Below, piece after piece: positions 6,767 through 15,876 of a stretch of 64,000 nucleotides of DNA. Origin of the DNA: Mesoterricola sediminis (GTDB lineage: Bacteria > Acidobacteriota > Holophagae > Holophagales > Holophagaceae). The notes under the pieces were generated by a model, which ran no database searches, was not told the DNA's origin, and saw only the letters and a list, made by a program, of their open reading frames with translations. Made by a program: the position numbers and the translations under genes. The stretch is from contig NZ_AP027081.1 in assembly GCF_030295425.1 (NCBI RefSeq), positions 186,001 through 250,000 on the forward strand, written 5' to 3'. The stretch's first letter is position 1. Each line of letters opens with the position of its first letter.

Positions 6767-7918
6767 TCAGCGGTACCGGGTCTTCAGCCACTTGTTGGGG
6801 TCCTGGGGCTGGGTGAGGTGGCGGATCTCGAAGCCGAGCCGCGGCCCGTCCACGGTCACGCCCACGGTGCCCACGGGCTCGCCCTGCTTCAGGACCTGGC
6901 CCTTGGCGGCGCCTACGCCCCGCAGGTGGGTGTAAAGGCTGAACCAGCCCCCGCCGTGGTCCAGGATCACCATCGGCCCGAAGGACTGGTAGATGTCGGC
7001 GAAGACCACCTTGCCGTCGGCCACGGCCGCGACGGGGGCCCCGGCGGTGGCGGCGATGAGCAGGCCGCTCTGCATGGTGCGGGTGTGGAACTTGGGGTGG
7101 AGGTGCTCGCCGAAGGCCTGGGCCAGGGTGCCGGGAGTGGGCTGGGGCAGCTCGCCCCGGAGGCCGGCGAAGGCGAGGCCGGGCTCGAAGGCGTCGGGCC
7201 TGGGCTTGCTCAGGAGCTGGTTGAGCATGCGCTCCAGCTGCAGGGCCTCCTCGGCGAGCTCGGCCTGCACCGACTTCTGGCGGCTCTCGTCCTGCTTCAG
7301 GCCGTCCAGGAAGCCCTCGAGCCGCTCCTCGTTGAGCTTCAGGCTGGCCTGGAGGCGGTGGGCCTCCTCCTCCTCCCGGGCCAGCCGCGCCACGGCCTCC
7401 TGGATCTCGGCCTCCCGCCGCGCCAGGTCCGTCTGGAGCCGCTGGATGCGGTCCAGGCGCCGGCGCTGCTGGTTGCGCAGGTAGGCCACGTACCGGCCCT
7501 GGGACAGGTACTGCTCGAAGGAGCCGAAGGCGGTGGCGAGGCCCAGGTCGCCCAGGGGCCCCAGGGCCTGCATCCAGCGCACCTCGCGGCGGAGCTCCTC
7601 GCGGCGCTGCTGGATCTCGCGGGCGGTCTCCTCCTTCCGCTGGGTGATGGCCGCCACCTCCAGCCGGGCCTGGTCCCGCTTGAGCCGGGCCTGCTCGGCC
7701 TGGGCCCGCACGCGGTCGGCCTGGAGGGAGATGCCCTGGAGCTCCACGAGGACGCCCTTCCGGCGCTTCTTGAGGGCCTCCATCTGCTGGTCCACCGCCT
7801 TGAGGGCGGACTGGATGCCGGCGAGGCGCTCCTTCACCTGCCCCAGGTCCTGGGGCGCGGGAAGGGGCTCCTGGGCCGGGAGGACCGTCAGGGCCAGCAG
7901 CAGGAGGGGCTTCCTCAA
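6767..7918 (-). CDS. EnvC-like coiled-coil protein with degenerate LytM (M23) domain
   Basis: A predicted 383-residue exported protein: signal peptide, a long coiled coil rich in Glu, Arg, Gln and Leu (about residues 25-250), and a C-terminal LytM/M23 fold (VAAVADGKVVFADIYQSFGP, then MVILDHGGGWFSLYTHL). The zinc site is incomplete. The HxxxD motif is replaced (FHTRTMQSGLLIAA) and the terminal HxH has become RLGFEIRH. This is the pattern of EnvC, which does not cut murein but activates AmiA/AmiB amidases during cell division. The start is the TTG at 7918, which overlaps the stop of the upstream membrane-protein gene (TTGA). An earlier start would put coding sequence inside that gene. Amidase activation is inferred from architecture. 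Confidence 0.85.
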   Translation of the reverse strand: MRKPLLLLALTVLPAQEPLPAPQDLGQVKERLAGIQSALKAVDQQMEALKKRRKGVLVELQGISLQADRVRAQAEQARLKRDQARLEVAAITQRKEETAREIQQRREELRREVRWMQALGPLGDLGLATAFGSFEQYLSQGRYVAYLRNQQRRRLDRIQRLQTDLARREAEIQEAVARLAREEEEAHRLQASLKLNEERLEGFLDGLKQDESRQKSVQAELAEEALQLERMLNQLLSKPRPDAFEPGLAFAGLRGELPQPTPGTLAQAFGEHLHPKFHTRTMQSGLLIAATAGAPVAAVADGKVVFADIYQSFGPMVILDHGGGWFSLYTHLRGVGAAKGQVLKQGEPVGTVGVTVDGPRLGFEIRHLTQPQDPNKWLKTRYR

Positions 7919-8670
7919 CCCCTGCTCCGCTTCGCGCCCTTGCCGGGCAGGAGCAGGAGGAGGGCCGCCAGGAGGATGGGGAGCCCCAGGGAAAGGGGCA
8001 GCGCCTTCCAGGCGAAGGGGTCGGAGGGGAGCTGGGAGCTCGGGAGGGCGCGGCCCAGGAAGGCCATCAGCTTGACGAGGCCCTTGGAGACCTCCAGGTC
8101 CCCGAGGAACTCGCCGCCCCAGGCCATCACCCGGCCCACTTCCTGGAGCCCGTAGGCCAGGATCACCGCCAGCCCCCGGTTGGACCGGAGGAGGCAGCCC
8201 AGGGCCGCGGACCAGAGGAGGAGCTCCAGGCCCAGGACCACCGCGTTGGTGTCCGCCAGGAGGATCCGGGGGGCCAGGGGGTTGCCGAGGAGCTTCCAGC
8301 TGGCGGCGAAGAGGGGCAGGATCGCCACCTGGCTGAGGAAGAGGCCGTGGGCGAAGGCCATGGGGGCGCCCAGGGTGAGGCCCTTGAAGCGCTCCGCCCG
8401 CGACCCGGCCCCGAGCCACTCGCCCAGGGGGAAGATGCCGCCGAGCAGGATGACGGCCGGCACCACCGCGAAGATGAACCGGCCGAGGATGTCCACGGCC
8501 CAGGCCTTGGGATCGTCGGCCACGAAGCCGATGGGGATGCCCGACCCGAAGATCATGAGCTGGGAGCCGTCGCCCCCGAAGCCCCCCACCCCGCCCAGCA
8601 CGACGCCGGCCAGGAGGAGGCTCACGCAGGTCCATACGATGCGCAGTCTGGAACTTCCAAAACGATCCAT
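7915..8670 (-). CDS. Integral membrane protein, unknown function
   Basis: A 251-residue protein with about six to seven hydrophobic segments (for example IVWTCVSLLLAGVVLGGVGG, AVVPAVILLGGIFPLGEWLG and ALPLSLGLPILLAALLLLLP) and a basic C-terminus. I recognise no family motif. It is translationally coupled to the EnvC-like gene through a 4-bp overlap, so both products are made from one message. In enterobacteria EnvC is linked to FtsEX, but this protein does not resemble FtsX. A link to cell-wall remodelling is only a guess from position. The start ATG at 8670 is the first in frame before the first membrane segment. Confidence 0.7.
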   Translation of the reverse strand: MDRFGSSRLRIVWTCVSLLLAGVVLGGVGGFGGDGSQLMIFGSGIPIGFVADDPKAWAVDILGRFIFAVVPAVILLGGIFPLGEWLGAGSRAERFKGLTLGAPMAFAHGLFLSQVAILPLFAASWKLLGNPLAPRILLADTNAVVLGLELLLWSAALGCLLRSNRGLAVILAYGLQEVGRVMAWGGEFLGDLEVSKGLVKLMAFLGRALPSSQLPSDPFAWKALPLSLGLPILLAALLLLLPGKGAKRSRG

Positions 8671-8753
8671 GAATACTCCAGGGTCCTGGGCAATTCTACC
8701 TCTTTGCGGGAGGCCGCGCCCGGGGCTATGGTGGAGGCCCTTGCGGAGGCGAC

Positions 8754-10124
8754 ATGAACGTTGAACTCCTCACCCGCGACGCCCTGGCGGCCTTCGCCGC
8801 CTCCCGCCGCCAGGCCTTCGAGGCCGAGCTTAAGACCCTGGTGGAGATCCCCTCCGTCTCCAGCGACCCGGAACGCGCCGGGGACCTCCGCCGCTGCGCG
8901 GAGGCCGCCGTGGACCTCTTCCGCCGGCACGGGGGGGAGGCCGGGATCCTGGAGACCGCGGGCAACCCCATCGTCCACGGTCGCCTCGACGGGGATCCCG
9001 CCTGGCCCGTGATCACGGTCTACAACCACCTGGATGTCCAGCCCGCCAACGAGCCCGAATGGACGACGGAACCCTTCGCCATGGGCGTGGACGGCGACAC
9101 CTACCGGGGCCGGGGCACCACCGACGACAAGGGCCCGGCCCTCAGCGCCTTCTTCGGGGCCCTCGCGGCCCGGGAGGCCGGGGTCCCCCTCAACATCCGG
9201 TTCATCTGGGAGCTGGAGGAGGAGATCGGCTCCCCCAGCTTCCGGGGCGGGCTCGAGGCCCACCGGGAGCGCCTGGCCACGGACGCCGTCGTCGTCAGCG
9301 ACACGGTGTGGCTGACCCGGGGCCGGCCCAGCACCCCCGCGGGGCTCCGGGGCCTCCAGGGGTTCCGCCTGACCCTGGAGACGGCCCGCCACGACCTCCA
9401 TTCCGGCGTCGTGGGGGGCGCGGCCCGCAACCCCCTCGCGGAGCTCATGTCCGTGGTGGCCGCCATGGTGGACGGCCACACCGGGAAGGTCCGCATCCCC
9501 CACTTCTACCGGAAGGTGGTGAAGCCCGGCCGGAAGGAGCTCAAGGAATGGGAGAAGTCGGGCTTCTCCGTCGAGACCTTCATGCGGGACCACGAGGTCC
9601 TCGGGCTCCGCACGGAGCACCCCCTCAAGGTGATGAAGCGCATCTGGGGCCGCCCGACCCTGGAGGTCCACGGCGTGGTGGGGGGCTACACGGGCCCCGG
9701 CATCAAGAGTTCCGTCCCGCCCCGGGCCGAGGTGAAGCTGAGCTGCCGCCTGGTGCCTGACATGGACGGCCCCTCCACCCTGGACCTGATCCGGCGCTGG
9801 CTCGCGGCCAACTACCCCGACGTCCAGCTCCACGAGGAGCACGGCCTGGCCCCCTTCAAGGGCCACACCACCGGCCGGTACGCGGAGGCCGTCAAGGAGG
9901 CCTACGCCTTCGCCTTCGGCGCCCCCTGCGCCTTCACCCGGGAGGGGGGCTCCATCGGCGCCGTGGGCACCCTGGAGGAGGTCCTGGGCTGCGAGGTCTA
10001 CTTCCTGGGCCTCTCCCTCCCCAGCCACGGGTACCACGCCCCCAACGAGAACTTCGACTGGGAGCAGGCCTCGGGGGGCATGGCGGCCTTCGCCCACTAC
10101 TTCCGGCAGGTGAGCGCCTTCTGA
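8754..10124 (+). CDS. M20 family metallopeptidase (dipeptidase)
   Basis: A 456-residue cytosolic zinc peptidase of the M20 (carnosinase/CNDP/PepV-like) group. The metal ligands are all visible: His and Asp in YNHLDVQPA, the bridging Asp in GRGTTDDKGP, the catalytic Glu pair in WELEEEIGS, and the distal His in LPSHGYHAPNE. The lid or dimerisation domain lies between (about residues 190-390), with HDLHSG and GYTGPGIKSSVP as family landmarks. The start ATG at 8754 is preceded by GCGGAGG at a suitable distance. It likely trims di- or tripeptides; the exact substrate cannot be assigned. The downstream neighbour is a carboxylate/amino-acid symporter, which fits peptide and amino-acid use. Confidence 0.9.
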   Translation: MNVELLTRDALAAFAASRRQAFEAELKTLVEIPSVSSDPERAGDLRRCAEAAVDLFRRHGGEAGILETAGNPIVHGRLDGDPAWPVITVYNHLDVQPANEPEWTTEPFAMGVDGDTYRGRGTTDDKGPALSAFFGALAAREAGVPLNIRFIWELEEEIGSPSFRGGLEAHRERLATDAVVVSDTVWLTRGRPSTPAGLRGLQGFRLTLETARHDLHSGVVGGAARNPLAELMSVVAAMVDGHTGKVRIPHFYRKVVKPGRKELKEWEKSGFSVETFMRDHEVLGLRTEHPLKVMKRIWGRPTLEVHGVVGGYTGPGIKSSVPPRAEVKLSCRLVPDMDGPSTLDLIRRWLAANYPDVQLHEEHGLAPFKGHTTGRYAEAVKEAYAFAFGAPCAFTREGGSIGAVGTLEEVLGCEVYFLGLSLPSHGYHAPNENFDWEQASGGMAAFAHYFRQVSAF

Positions 10125-10172
10125 TCCGCGGGCGGGGTCGCCCAACCGGCCGTGCCATGGGACACTGGGCCC

Positions 10173-11462
10173 ATGACGCCCAATGGCCGGAAACCCTGGT
10201 ACCGATCCAGCACCTTCTGGATCTTCGTGGGGCTCTTCCTGGGCGTCCTGCTCGGGGGGTTCCTGCCGGCGGACCGCCACCCCTGGGCCTACAACGTCTT
10301 CCGCTTCATGTCCAAGGCCTTCATCAGCCTCATCAAGGGGCTGATCGTGCCCCTCCTCTTCTCCACCATCGTCGTGGGCATCGCCCAGACCGGGGACGTG
10401 AAGGCCGTGGGCCGGATGGGGGGCAAGGCCCTCCTCTACTTCGAGGTGGTGACGACCCTGGCCCTGGTCATCGGGCTGGTGATCGCCAACACGGTCCAGC
10501 CGGGGGCGGGGCTCGTCCTGGATCCCGGGAGCCACGTGGCCCTGGCCAAGGCCAAGACCGGGTGGGAGATCGCCCTCCACGTGTTCCCCAGCAACCTGGT
10601 CCAGCACGCCGCCGAGGGGGACATCCTCCCCGTGGTCATCTTCGCCACCCTCTTCGGCATCGGCCTGACCCGCATCGGGGACCGGGGCGCCCCGGTGCTG
10701 GCCTTCTTCGACGGGGTGGCCCAGACCATGTTCAAGTACACGGACATGGTGATGACCCTCACCCCCCTGGGCGTCTTCGGAGCCATGGCCTACAACGTCA
10801 GCGCCATGGCCGGCGGGCAGGGCACCGCCCTGAAGGGCTGGCCGGCGGTGTTCCACCTGCTGCGCCAGTACAGCCTCTTCGTGGGCAGCCTCTACCTGGC
10901 CCTGGCCGTCCTCGTGGGCCTGGTCTTCGTGCCGGTGATGCTGGCCTGCGGGATCCGGGTCTGGGGCTTCCTCAAGGCCATCAAGGACCCGGCCCTGACC
11001 GCCTTCTCCACCGCCAGCAGCGAGGCCGCCCTGCCCAAGCTCCTGGAGGAGGTGGTACGCTTCGGGGTCCCCCGGCGGGTGGCGAGCTTCGTCATCCCGA
11101 CGGGCTATTCCTTCAACCTGGACGGATCGACCCTGTACCTGGTCCTGGCTTCCCTGACCATCGCCCAGGCGGCCAAGATCCCCATGACCCTCACGCAACA
11201 GATATTGATGGTGCTGACCTTCATGCTCACCTCCAAGGGCGTGGCCGGGGTTCCCCGGGCCACGCTGGTGATCATCGCCGGCACCTGCGCCAGCTTCGGC
11301 CTGCCCGGCGAGGCCGGCATCGCCCTGCTGCTGGCGGTTGATGAAATCAATGACATGGCCCGCACCACGGTGAACGTGGTCGGCAATGGCCTCGCCTCCG
11401 TGGTCATCGCCAAATGGGAGGGCCTCTTCGGAACGGAGGATGCCATGGAGGAAACGGCGTGA
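10173..11462 (+). CDS. Dicarboxylate/amino acid:cation symporter (DAACS)
   Basis: A 429-residue secondary transporter of the GltP/DctA/GltPh family, which imports glutamate, aspartate or C4-dicarboxylates with Na+ or H+. Family motifs include the HP1 serine motif AFSTASSEAALPK, the GYSFNLDGSTLY motif of TM7, and the GVAGVPRATLV/HP2 region followed by the TM8 NVVGNG segment. Eight transmembrane segments with two re-entrant hairpins are consistent with the hydrophobicity. I place the start at the ATG at 10173; an in-frame GTG at 10152 adds seven unconvincing residues. The stop overlaps the GTG start of the HAD phosphatase gene (GTGA). Substrate choice between glutamate and dicarboxylates is open. 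Confidence 0.92.
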   Translation: MTPNGRKPWYRSSTFWIFVGLFLGVLLGGFLPADRHPWAYNVFRFMSKAFISLIKGLIVPLLFSTIVVGIAQTGDVKAVGRMGGKALLYFEVVTTLALVIGLVIANTVQPGAGLVLDPGSHVALAKAKTGWEIALHVFPSNLVQHAAEGDILPVVIFATLFGIGLTRIGDRGAPVLAFFDGVAQTMFKYTDMVMTLTPLGVFGAMAYNVSAMAGGQGTALKGWPAVFHLLRQYSLFVGSLYLALAVLVGLVFVPVMLACGIRVWGFLKAIKDPALTAFSTASSEAALPKLLEEVVRFGVPRRVASFVIPTGYSFNLDGSTLYLVLASLTIAQAAKIPMTLTQQILMVLTFMLTSKGVAGVPRATLVIIAGTCASFGLPGEAGIALLLAVDEINDMARTTVNVVGNGLASVVIAKWEGLFGTEDAMEETA

Positions 11463-12112
11463 AGCTTGTCATCTGGGACTTCGACGGGACCCTGGCCGAT
11501 ACCCGGCCCATCATCGAGGCGGGCATGGACCACGCCCTGGGACGCCTGGGCCTGCCGCCGGAGGTGCGGGAGGAATGGCTGAAGTACGTGGGGCTGCCCG
11601 TGGAGGAGGGCATCCGCCAGACCTTCGGGCCGCTGGGCCTGACGGTGGAGGAGGTCCTGCCGGTCTACCGGACCTTCAAACATTCGGAACACGAACACTT
11701 GATCACCGGCTTCGACGGCATGACCGAGCTCCTGGCCGAACTCCACCGCCGGGGGGTCCGGCAGGCCGTGGCCTCCAGCAAGCGCTCGGAACCCCTCCGC
11801 CGCCAGATCGCCGCCCTGGAATGGACCACCTACTTCGATCCCGTCATCTCCCCCGACGAGGTCAGCCGCCCCAAGCCGGACCCCGAGAGCATCCACGTCA
11901 TCCTGGCCGCCCTCGGCGCGGCCCCGGAGGACACGGTCATGGTGGGCGACACCCCCTTCGACCTGGAGATGGCCCAGCGGGCCGGGGTGAAGGGCGTGGC
12001 CGTGGGCCACGGCTTCTACGGCCAGCGGGACCTCCACGCGTTCTCCCCCATGGCCTACGCGCCCGACGTGGCGGCCCTGCGGGATGTCCTCCTGGCCTGG
12101 AGCGGCGCATGA
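11459..12112 (+). CDS. HAD-superfamily phosphatase (phosphoglycolate phosphatase-like)
   Basis: A 217-residue hydrolase with the four HAD motifs: nucleophile DFDGTLADT near the N-terminus, SSKR, a Lys in PKPDPES, and VGDTPFDLEMAQRAG. The helical cap inserted after motif I is the C1 type of phosphoglycolate phosphatase and pyrophosphatase PpaX. The start is the GTG at 11459, overlapping the symporter stop and preceded by GGAGG at 6 bases; an upstream ATG at 11414 would lie deep in the previous gene. Its own stop overlaps moaC's ATG. It may remove 2-phosphoglycolate or another small phosphomonoester; the substrate is not readable. Confidence 0.88.
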   Translation: MKLVIWDFDGTLADTRPIIEAGMDHALGRLGLPPEVREEWLKYVGLPVEEGIRQTFGPLGLTVEEVLPVYRTFKHSEHEHLITGFDGMTELLAELHRRGVRQAVASSKRSEPLRRQIAALEWTTYFDPVISPDEVSRPKPDPESIHVILAALGAAPEDTVMVGDTPFDLEMAQRAGVKGVAVGHGFYGQRDLHAFSPMAYAPDVAALRDVLLAWSGA

Positions 12113-12606
12113 CCCTCACCCACCTCGACCCCGAAGGCCGTCCCCGCATGGTGGACGTCTCCGCCAAGGCGCCCACCCGGCGCCGGGCGGTGGCTGCGGG
12201 CTACCTGGCCCTTTGCCCGGAATGCGCGGAGGCCCTGGCCACGGGCGGGGGCCCCAAGGGGGACCCCTGGTCCACGGCCCGGATCGCGGCCGTCCTGGGC
12301 GCCAAGCGCACCGGGGACCTCATCCCCCTGGCGCACCCCCTGCCCCTGGAGGCGGTGACGGTGGAGCACCGGTTCGACCCGGCGCTCCGCCGGGCCTGGC
12401 TCCGGGCGGAGGTGAGCCTGGAAGGGCGCACGGGGGTCGAGATGGAGGCCCTGACGGCGGTCAGCGTGGGCCTGCTGGCCCTCTACGACATGCTCAAGGC
12501 GGTCAGCCACCGCATGGAGGTGGGTCCGGTCCGCCTCCTCCTCAAGGAGGGGGGGCGCCGGGGGCGCATCCAGGAGGCCTGGGAGGATTGTCCCTGGCAA
12601 GAGTGA
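12109..12606 (+). CDS. moaC: Cyclic pyranopterin monophosphate synthase MoaC
   Basis: A 165-residue enzyme of molybdenum cofactor synthesis that turns the MoaA product (3',8-cyclo-dihydro-GTP) into cyclic pyranopterin monophosphate. All known active-site residues are present: Lys66 in GAKRTGDLIPL, His76 in AHPLPL, Glu111 and Glu113 in GVEMEALTAVS, Asp127 and Lys130 in YDMLKAV. Length is normal. It starts at the ATG overlapping the HAD gene stop (ATGA), so symporter, phosphatase and moaC form one coupled unit. No other moa/moe gene is near; the cofactor genes must be scattered. Confidence 0.95.
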   Translation: MTLTHLDPEGRPRMVDVSAKAPTRRRAVAAGYLALCPECAEALATGGGPKGDPWSTARIAAVLGAKRTGDLIPLAHPLPLEAVTVEHRFDPALRRAWLRAEVSLEGRTGVEMEALTAVSVGLLALYDMLKAVSHRMEVGPVRLLLKEGGRRGRIQEAWEDCPWQE

Positions 12607-12713
12607 TGCCGAAAATTTCATGCCACTCGGTTGGCTGCTGAATTATCCTTGAAAACCCTGAAGATCTTTGCTTTTCCAACCGGACTGGTCCTGTAAACGG
12701 AACGCATTTTCGT

Positions 12714-12743
12714 TTGCCAGGGGCGAGGTCCCTGGTCTAGCAT
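12714..12743 (+). promoter_or_regulatory. Predicted sigma-70-type promoter for the LysM-M23 gene
   Basis: TTGCCA at 12714-12719 and TAGCAT at 12738-12743 with an 18-bp spacer, about 90 bp before the peptidase start. The same TAGCAT -10 and 18-bp spacing occurs before the glycosyltransferase gene at 37864. The rest of the 226-bp gap after moaC (12607-12832) shows no gene; the start codon is preceded by GAGGAGATTTC, a good ribosome site. Confidence 0.45.
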
Positions 12744-12832
12744 CAGGTTTCCGAACGTCCACCATGGGTCTGAACCCAAGGAGGCTGGTTAGCGCCCCAC
12801 AACCCGACTCTGCTCCCGCATGAGGAGATTTC

Positions 12833-13807
12833 ATGCGCAGTTCTCTGCTCGTCATCGCACTCATTGTCTCCGGTCTGTCCGGGAGCCTTCAGGCTGCCAA
12901 GACGTCCCGTTCCGCCACCCACAAGGTCCGGAGGGGCGAGACGGCGGCCCGCATCGCCCGGGACAACAACCTGTCCCTGTCGGACCTGGAGGCCCTCAAT
13001 CCGAAGCTGGACCTGGACCGCCTCCAGGCGGGCACCCAGGTGCGGGTCCGGGGCGCCGTGCCCCGCAAGGCCGAAACCCCGAAGGAGGGGTACCGGCGGG
13101 CCCTCCGGCCCGTTCCCGCCCTTCCCGCCACGCCGCCCACCGGCCCCTCGGCCCTCCCCCACCTGGAGCAGATCCTCCCGGTGCAGGCCCGGGACCTGAC
13201 CGCGGACACCCCGGCGCCCGAGGAAAGCCCCAAGCTGGCCGGCATCCAGCCCGTGCTCCCCCCCGAGACGGCGGCCCCCGCCCCCGCGCCCCAGACCTTC
13301 CAGCCGGCGGACCCCGCCCACCTGGACCTGCTCTGGCCCGTGGAGACCCGGACCGTGAGCTCCGGCTGGGGACCCCGCATGCGGTCCAAGACCGTGAAGG
13401 TCAAGTCCAAGAAGAAGCGGGTCCGCTATCGCGGCAGCCACAAGGGCCTCGACCTGAACGCCCCCCAGGGCACCGACGTCTACGCCTGCATGGACGGGGT
13501 GGTCGTGACCGCCGGCCGCCAGAAGGGCTACGGCAACTACGTGATGATCGACCACGGCAACGGCGTGATCACCCTCTACGGCCACCACTACCGCAACTTC
13601 GTCAGCGGGGGCGAGGTCGTCCACCGGGGGCAGAAGATCGCCGAGGTGGGCCGCACCGGCAACGCCACCGGGCCGCATCTCCACTTCGAGCTGCGGGTGG
13701 ACGGCGAGGTCCAGAATCCCCTCCCGTTCCTGAACGACGTCGAGGAGATCCCCGCCGACCAGATCGCCCAGAACCGCTCCGCGGTGGCCCCCAAGACCCG
13801 GCGCTGA
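12833..13807 (+). CDS. LysM-domain M23 endopeptidase
   Basis: A 324-residue exported murein hydrolase. A signal peptide (about residues 1-21) precedes a LysM domain (HKVRRGETAARIARDNNLSL ends with a typical second helix and GTQVRVRG), a proline/alanine-rich linker, and a C-terminal LytM domain. The zinc ligands are intact: His and Asp in GSHKGLDLNAP, then HLHFELRVDG; YGHHY carries the catalytic His. It should therefore cut peptide cross-links in peptidoglycan, unlike the degenerate EnvC-like protein at 6767-7918. A predicted promoter lies at 12714-12743. NlpD-like amidase activation is unlikely because the active site is complete. Confidence 0.92.
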   Translation: MRSSLLVIALIVSGLSGSLQAAKTSRSATHKVRRGETAARIARDNNLSLSDLEALNPKLDLDRLQAGTQVRVRGAVPRKAETPKEGYRRALRPVPALPATPPTGPSALPHLEQILPVQARDLTADTPAPEESPKLAGIQPVLPPETAAPAPAPQTFQPADPAHLDLLWPVETRTVSSGWGPRMRSKTVKVKSKKKRVRYRGSHKGLDLNAPQGTDVYACMDGVVVTAGRQKGYGNYVMIDHGNGVITLYGHHYRNFVSGGEVVHRGQKIAEVGRTGNATGPHLHFELRVDGEVQNPLPFLNDVEEIPADQIAQNRSAVAPKTRR

Positions 13808-13911
13808 TTTTCCAAGAACTTCCGGCCGGCTCGCTGCACCCATCCCCTTGAAGAAGCCAATTTGGCGCATGCGTGTTAGGCTTTGCCTTTGGGCAGGTTC
13901 AAGAGGTGATC

Positions 13912-15876
13912 ATGGTGGTTCGTCCAATCGGGTTGCGCGCCTGCGCGGCCATGTTGTTCTCCGCATTCGTCCTGCTTAGCGGCCTGGCGTGCGGCAAATC
14001 GGCTGCCCGGAAGGCCGCCGAGGCGACCACGTTCGATGTCTCCGGGACCGTGAAGTACACCCGGATTCCCGTGCACTACGACGCCAACGGCGTGCCCACG
14101 GGCTACGAGACGGACAGTTCGACCTTCGTCAGCGCCGCGGCGCGCGGGGTCGTCGTCCGGGTCTTCCAGAAGAAGCCGCAGATCGGCACCGACTACCAGT
14201 CCGTGGACGTCTGGACCCTGGTGGGCACCACGACCACCGATTCCGACGGCAAGTACGCCGTCAACGGGTCGGCCCTGAAGGGCTACCCGACCTTCGTGGA
14301 GCTGGCCAGCGTGGCCACCCAGGCCGTCAGCCCCGCGTCCGTCATCACCCTCATCGCCGATCCCGCGGGGGTCTACAGCACCTCCCGGATCCTGGACCGT
14401 CCGATCTATGCCCAGCGCAAGGCCCTGGACGGCACCGTCTCCTCCGGCGATCCCACCCACGCGTCCCTGGGGACCGCGTCGGCCACCGTGGACTTCACCG
14501 TGGGCCTGGACGATCCGTGGATGGTCGTCGGCCAGAAGTGGTGGATCCCGGCCTCCAGCAGCTTCGCCATGCCCGAGACCGTGGCCGCCGGCAGCCGCGT
14601 CGTGGGGATCCTCGACTCCTTCTACGTCTTCGGCCAGGTCTACGGGAACTGCGTGCCCACCAGCACGTCCGGGGCCCTGGACCTGCACTACCGGCCGGGT
14701 CTGACGGCCCGCCGGGGCACCTTCGTGGAGTACAACCCCGAGCTCCTGCCCCTGTCCTGGGACGGGTCGGCCTACCACTACCTCGGGGCCGTCGCCGGCG
14801 GCGGCACCCTGGACGGGACCGTCCAGCAGGACGACGCCTTCAACACCAACGTCCTCTACCGGATGCTGGGGCGGAACATGGTCTACGGCCAGCGCAAGAC
14901 GGCGGTCCTGCCCGACGGGAACCCCGCGACGAGCCTGGCGCCGGACCTGGTCCTGGTCGAAGGCTTCGGGGACGCCATGGCCGCCGAGATGGTGAAGTCG
15001 CCCTACCTGTGCGGCCCGACCCCCGCCACCCGGTTCACCGCCGTGCGGGACATCCGGGACCTGTCCGCCCTCACCCCGGCCCAGATCTCGGGCTTCAGCG
15101 CCCCGGCCATCACCGCCCTGACCTGGGACCTGGCCCTGATCAACACCAAGATCACGGCCCCGGGCACGGCGACGGCCTGGAAGGACATCACGCCCATCAA
15201 CCTCCTCCGCTTCTACACCCTGCTGGCCCCCACCGCCGACTCCGGCACGGCCACCGTGACCACCGACTGCGTCAGCCTCTTCACCCAGCTGGCCCGGCTC
15301 CAGGAGGACAAGGGCTCCGCGGACAACTCCGACCTCAAGACCTTCTTCACCGACGCGGTCCTGACGCCCCTTTGCGCCAAGTACAACGTCACCTGGTCGG
15401 GCAAGGACAATGCGATCCTCCCCAAGTACACCCAGACCTGGGGCATCGATCCCGACACCCTCGTGACCCCCTTCCCGACCTTCACCATGTCCATGGCGCA
15501 GGCCGTGAAGACCCGCCGGTACGACATCACCTACCCCGCGGGCACCGCCGTCGAGACGGCCGTGGACGCCTACCCCAACACCAGCTACGACGAAGTCCGC
15601 TACGCGCGGTTCGCCCTGACCTCGGACCGGGCCTACACCCTCCGGGTCACCACGGTGCCGGCCCTGCCGGCCGGGGCCCAGATCGAGGTCCGCCTCGACG
15701 GGGACGCCCAGCAGACGTACCTCTTCCCGAAGCTGAGCTCCCAGGCCCTCACCCTGGCCGGGAACCCCTCCGATTTCAGCACGCCGACCTGGCACACCCT
15801 GCGCATCCGCATCCTCAGCCCGGACGTGCAGGTGCCGGGCACCCAAGTCACCATCCACCTGGAGAAGAAGAACTGA
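13912..15876 (+). CDS. Large lipoprotein with carboxypeptidase-regulatory-like domain
   Basis: A 654-residue predicted lipoprotein. The start is the ATG at 13912, preceded by AGAGGTG; it opens a signal peptide ending in the lipobox LSGLAC, so the mature Cys would be acylated. Residues 25-130 look like a beta-sandwich of the carboxypeptidase regulatory-like type (FDVSGTVKYTRIPV, TTTTDSDGKYAVNG). The remainder is a beta-rich and mixed region with no motif that I recognise; the C-terminal 120 residues again resemble a beta-sandwich. Its stop overlaps the purine nucleoside phosphorylase start (TGATG), giving translational coupling of two functionally unrelated genes. Likely outer-membrane or periplasmic; function unknown. 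Confidence 0.8.
   Translation: MVVRPIGLRACAAMLFSAFVLLSGLACGKSAARKAAEATTFDVSGTVKYTRIPVHYDANGVPTGYETDSSTFVSAAARGVVVRVFQKKPQIGTDYQSVDVWTLVGTTTTDSDGKYAVNGSALKGYPTFVELASVATQAVSPASVITLIADPAGVYSTSRILDRPIYAQRKALDGTVSSGDPTHASLGTASATVDFTVGLDDPWMVVGQKWWIPASSSFAMPETVAAGSRVVGILDSFYVFGQVYGNCVPTSTSGALDLHYRPGLTARRGTFVEYNPELLPLSWDGSAYHYLGAVAGGGTLDGTVQQDDAFNTNVLYRMLGRNMVYGQRKTAVLPDGNPATSLAPDLVLVEGFGDAMAAEMVKSPYLCGPTPATRFTAVRDIRDLSALTPAQISGFSAPAITALTWDLALINTKITAPGTATAWKDITPINLLRFYTLLAPTADSGTATVTTDCVSLFTQLARLQEDKGSADNSDLKTFFTDAVLTPLCAKYNVTWSGKDNAILPKYTQTWGIDPDTLVTPFPTFTMSMAQAVKTRRYDITYPAGTAVETAVDAYPNTSYDEVRYARFALTSDRAYTLRVTTVPALPAGAQIEVRLDGDAQQTYLFPKLSSQALTLAGNPSDFSTPTWHTLRIRILSPDVQVPGTQVTIHLEKKN

Noticed and set aside
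13876-15858. Long open frames opposite or in other frames of the lipoprotein gene (also 8622-11198, 22810-25701 and 26174-29050)
   Set aside because: All lie over genes with clear families or signal peptides on the other strand or frame and show no protein-like sequence.
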